From: Spirochaetaceae bacterium
Lineage (GTDB): Bacteria; Spirochaetota; Spirochaetia; Treponematales; Breznakiellaceae
Direction: 5' to 3'
Assembly (NCBI GenBank): GCA_031283025.1
Contig: JAITCP010000093.1
Location: 1 to 14,091 of the forward strand
Length of the DNA: 14,091 bases
A program made the position numbers and the translations under genes. The notes under the pieces are model-generated. The model did no database searches, was not told the DNA's origin, and saw only the letters and a list, made by a program, of their open reading frames with translations. Below are positions 12,308-14,091 of this stretch, one piece after another; positions within the stretch are counted from its first letter, which is position 1, and the number at the start of each line of letters is the position of its first letter.

Positions 12308-14091
12308 TTGTATCGTTTAATTAAAAAAGTTTTTTTTGCAGTGTTTTTTTTCATGGCGGTTTTTTCCCTCTTTGCCCGTGATGTGGAAATAACGGTACAC
12401 GATACAGACCTTGGCCTGCCGCTGGAAGGAGCGGTGATTCGCTCCTGGGACGGCAAACAGTATATCTGCGACAGAAACGGTAAAGCTCTGGTTGCCGTGC
12501 CGGATGACAGGCAGGTGCTGATCCAGGCCGCTTATCCGGGCTATGAAAGCGGCAGGCTTGTAATAACCACGGATGCCGTTAAATTCACCTTAGGCCTGCG
12601 GCTTTCCGGGATAATGGAAAGCAAGGAATTGGTGATCGAAGCTGCAAAGCCCGGCTCCAGTGAAACTAAAACAGGGCGCAGTGTTGCCATTTCCGGACGG
12701 GACATTGCCCAGACTGCTGAAATCGGAGTTATTGAAGATGTGATGAAGTCCATCAAGCTGCTGCCGGGCGTGGGTTATGCCGGAGTTTTCAACAGCCATC
12801 CGAGCATACGGGGCGGCGATCCCGGCGACATGAGCGCGGCGTTGGACGGTTTTTATATCATGAACCCCTATTACTGGGGCGGCGCTTTCTCAATTTTTGA
12901 TCCCCGTATGGTGGAGAGCGCCCAGCTTTCCCACGGAGTGTTTTCCGCCCGCTATGGTCATACCATTTCCGGCCTCCTTGATATAACGGCAAAAAAGCCC
13001 TCCCCTACTGAAACCGAATTTGAATTGGGGGCCAGTACCAGCGCCGCCAGTTTTAATTATTCGCTGCCCTTTGCAGGCAAAGGCGGTCTCTTGTTCATGG
13101 GGCGCACTACTTACTACGATCCGGTTGTCTGGCTGGTTCAACAGGCTGCTAAAACAATCGAAATACTTGAACCGGCGAACGCGATACAGACGGCTCCCTA
13201 TATCAGGAGCGGAACCATTACCGGCAATTACCGCTTTTCCGATAATCTTGAACTGCAGGCAACCGGTTTTTGGGGCATGGACGGTGTTGGAGTCAACTAT
13301 GAAAATTCTACCCGTACCAGCGAACTCAAAAGCGATTCATCCCTGCAATTCGACTACACCAATTATCAGGGCTTTATCACATCCGCTCTTTCATGGAACC
13401 CCCGCAATGATATGCTGTTCAAGCTGACAGCCGGAACCGGTTTTTTCGAAGCGGTAATTGCCGGGGATATGCAGGATATTGTTTATGAGAAAAAGTTTGA
13501 AAAAACCGATGGAAATGCTTGGTATTATGATTTTCTTAAAGACAACTCAAGCGTATTCAAAGACAGCTATGATACCAAGGAGAATGGCCTTATCAAACAA
13601 AACAATAAGGAATTCAACATACAGGGGCGCATTGATTATGACTGGGAATTGAAAAACGGCCTGCTGTTTTCCGCCGGAATTCAAGAACGATTTAGCCGGT
13701 ACTCCGCCATAGGCGAACAAAAAATGTACGGGGGAAGGCTGCTCAGTTCATTTAAAATTGAAGAACAGGAGATGCTGCTTGATGACATGGGCATTACCGA
13801 TCCGGTTAAGCGCATTTTTTTTACAGAGTATATGAGGGTTAGATTCCCCGTTGAAAACAACCCCAATGCGGTGAATCAGATGTTCACTACATCGGGCTAC
13901 AGCCTTGCCGAGTACCGTACGCGTGACAACCGGTTCAATGCGGAACTCGGCCTGCGTGTCGATCATTTCTACCTGATTGGCAAAGATGATTTTACCCTTC
14001 AGTCAAAACCCGCCTTGAACCCCCGGCTCAATATGGATTTTAACATATTCAAAGACCGGTGGATTGTGCAGTCGCTGGATGTAAGCGCCGG
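12308..14091 (+). CDS. TonB-dependent outer membrane receptor, 3' end beyond window
   Basis: The frame is open from TTG 12308 to the window edge (594 codons seen). No ATG lies upstream in frame before a TAA at 12281, and GAGGGGA 8 bases before the TTG supports this start. Residues 1-23 are a signal peptide (RLIKK, then FFAVFFFMAVFSLFA). Residues about 25-110 form a carboxypeptidase-regulatory-like beta domain (ITVHDTDLGLPLEGAVIRSW). A plug domain follows at about 125-230, with GVIEDVMKSIKLLPGVG, a SIRGGDPGDMSAALDG strand (RGG...DG) and SARYGHTISGLLDITAKKP, typical of TonB-dependent transporters. The rest is barrel strand sequence. Such receptors take up siderophores, vitamins or glycans across the outer membrane using TonB energy; the regulatory-like domain is common in glycan-uptake types, but the substrate cannot be told here. 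A classical TonB box is not evident. The gene follows the hairpin-rich segment and is probably transcribed independently of hisD. Confidence 0.88.
   Translation, partial: MYRLIKKVFFAVFFFMAVFSLFARDVEITVHDTDLGLPLEGAVIRSWDGKQYICDRNGKALVAVPDDRQVLIQAAYPGYESGRLVITTDAVKFTLGLRLSGIMESKELVIEAAKPGSSETKTGRSVAISGRDIAQTAEIGVIEDVMKSIKLLPGVGYAGVFNSHPSIRGGDPGDMSAALDGFYIMNPYYWGGAFSIFDPRMVESAQLSHGVFSARYGHTISGLLDITAKKPSPTETEFELGASTSAASFNYSLPFAGKGGLLFMGRTTYYDPVVWLVQQAAKTIEILEPANAIQTAPYIRSGTITGNYRFSDNLELQATGFWGMDGVGVNYENSTRTSELKSDSSLQFDYTNYQGFITSALSWNPRNDMLFKLTAGTGFFEAVIAGDMQDIVYEKKFEKTDGNAWYYDFLKDNSSVFKDSYDTKENGLIKQNNKEFNIQGRIDYDWELKNGLLFSAGIQERFSRYSAIGEQKMYGGRLLSSFKIEEQEMLLDDMGITDPVKRIFFTEYMRVRFPVENNPNAVNQMFTTSGYSLAEYRTRDNRFNAELGLRVDHFYLIGKDDFTLQSKPALNPRLNMDFNIFKDRWIVQSLDVSA

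Overview
The window looks like chromosomal DNA of a spirochaete, most likely a Treponema of moderate GC content (the free-living or gut-associated type). This is an inference from gene families: a membrane class III adenylate cyclase in one transcription unit with a FecR-like multi-repeat protein and small beta-barrel outer membrane proteins, plus the gene styles of asnS, dac and hisD. No rRNA or other decisive phylogenetic marker is present.

Left part (1-5545, + strand). The 3' tip of an unidentified gene is followed by a compact, overlapping cell-envelope and signalling operon: a small exported beta-barrel protein, a receptor-type adenylate cyclase (sensor, HAMP, catalytic domain), a membrane-anchored FecR-like protein with four related beta-sandwich modules, and a second outer membrane barrel protein with Glu-Pro and Tyr-Glu repeats. 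Junctions of -3 to -8 bases suggest translational coupling. Middle (5542-8277, - strand). asnS (asparaginyl-tRNA synthetase) and a D-Ala-D-Ala carboxypeptidase gene form a two-gene operon that converges on the first operon so tightly that the two stop codons overlap.

Accessory spot (8278-9722). An AT-rich DUF1848 gene (about 30-33% GC in sampled lines, against about 60-67% in sampled asnS and hisD lines) runs into a cluster of partial tRNA copies. The cluster lies just 3' of an intact tRNA-Val(CAC) gene on the - strand. The tRNA sits inside a 14-bp imperfect inverted repeat that would extend its acceptor stem, and its 3' end is present four times in two doublets. The last roughly 30 residues of the DUF1848 protein are read from this tRNA-derived DNA.

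Right part (9723-14091, + strand). hisD (histidinol dehydrogenase with two extra low-complexity inserts) is coupled by an ATGA overlap to a radical SAM protein gene. A non-coding stretch of about 210 bases packed with inverted repeats follows, then a TonB-dependent receptor gene that starts at a TTG codon and runs off the window.

The most interesting observations are the tRNA-Val with its inverted repeat and partial copies, the chimeric end of the DUF1848 gene, the hairpin array at 12105-12284, and three genes (asnS, the DUF1848 gene, hisD) whose extended -10 elements lie only 5-8 bases from start codons that lack a Shine-Dalgarno sequence, which suggests leaderless transcripts.
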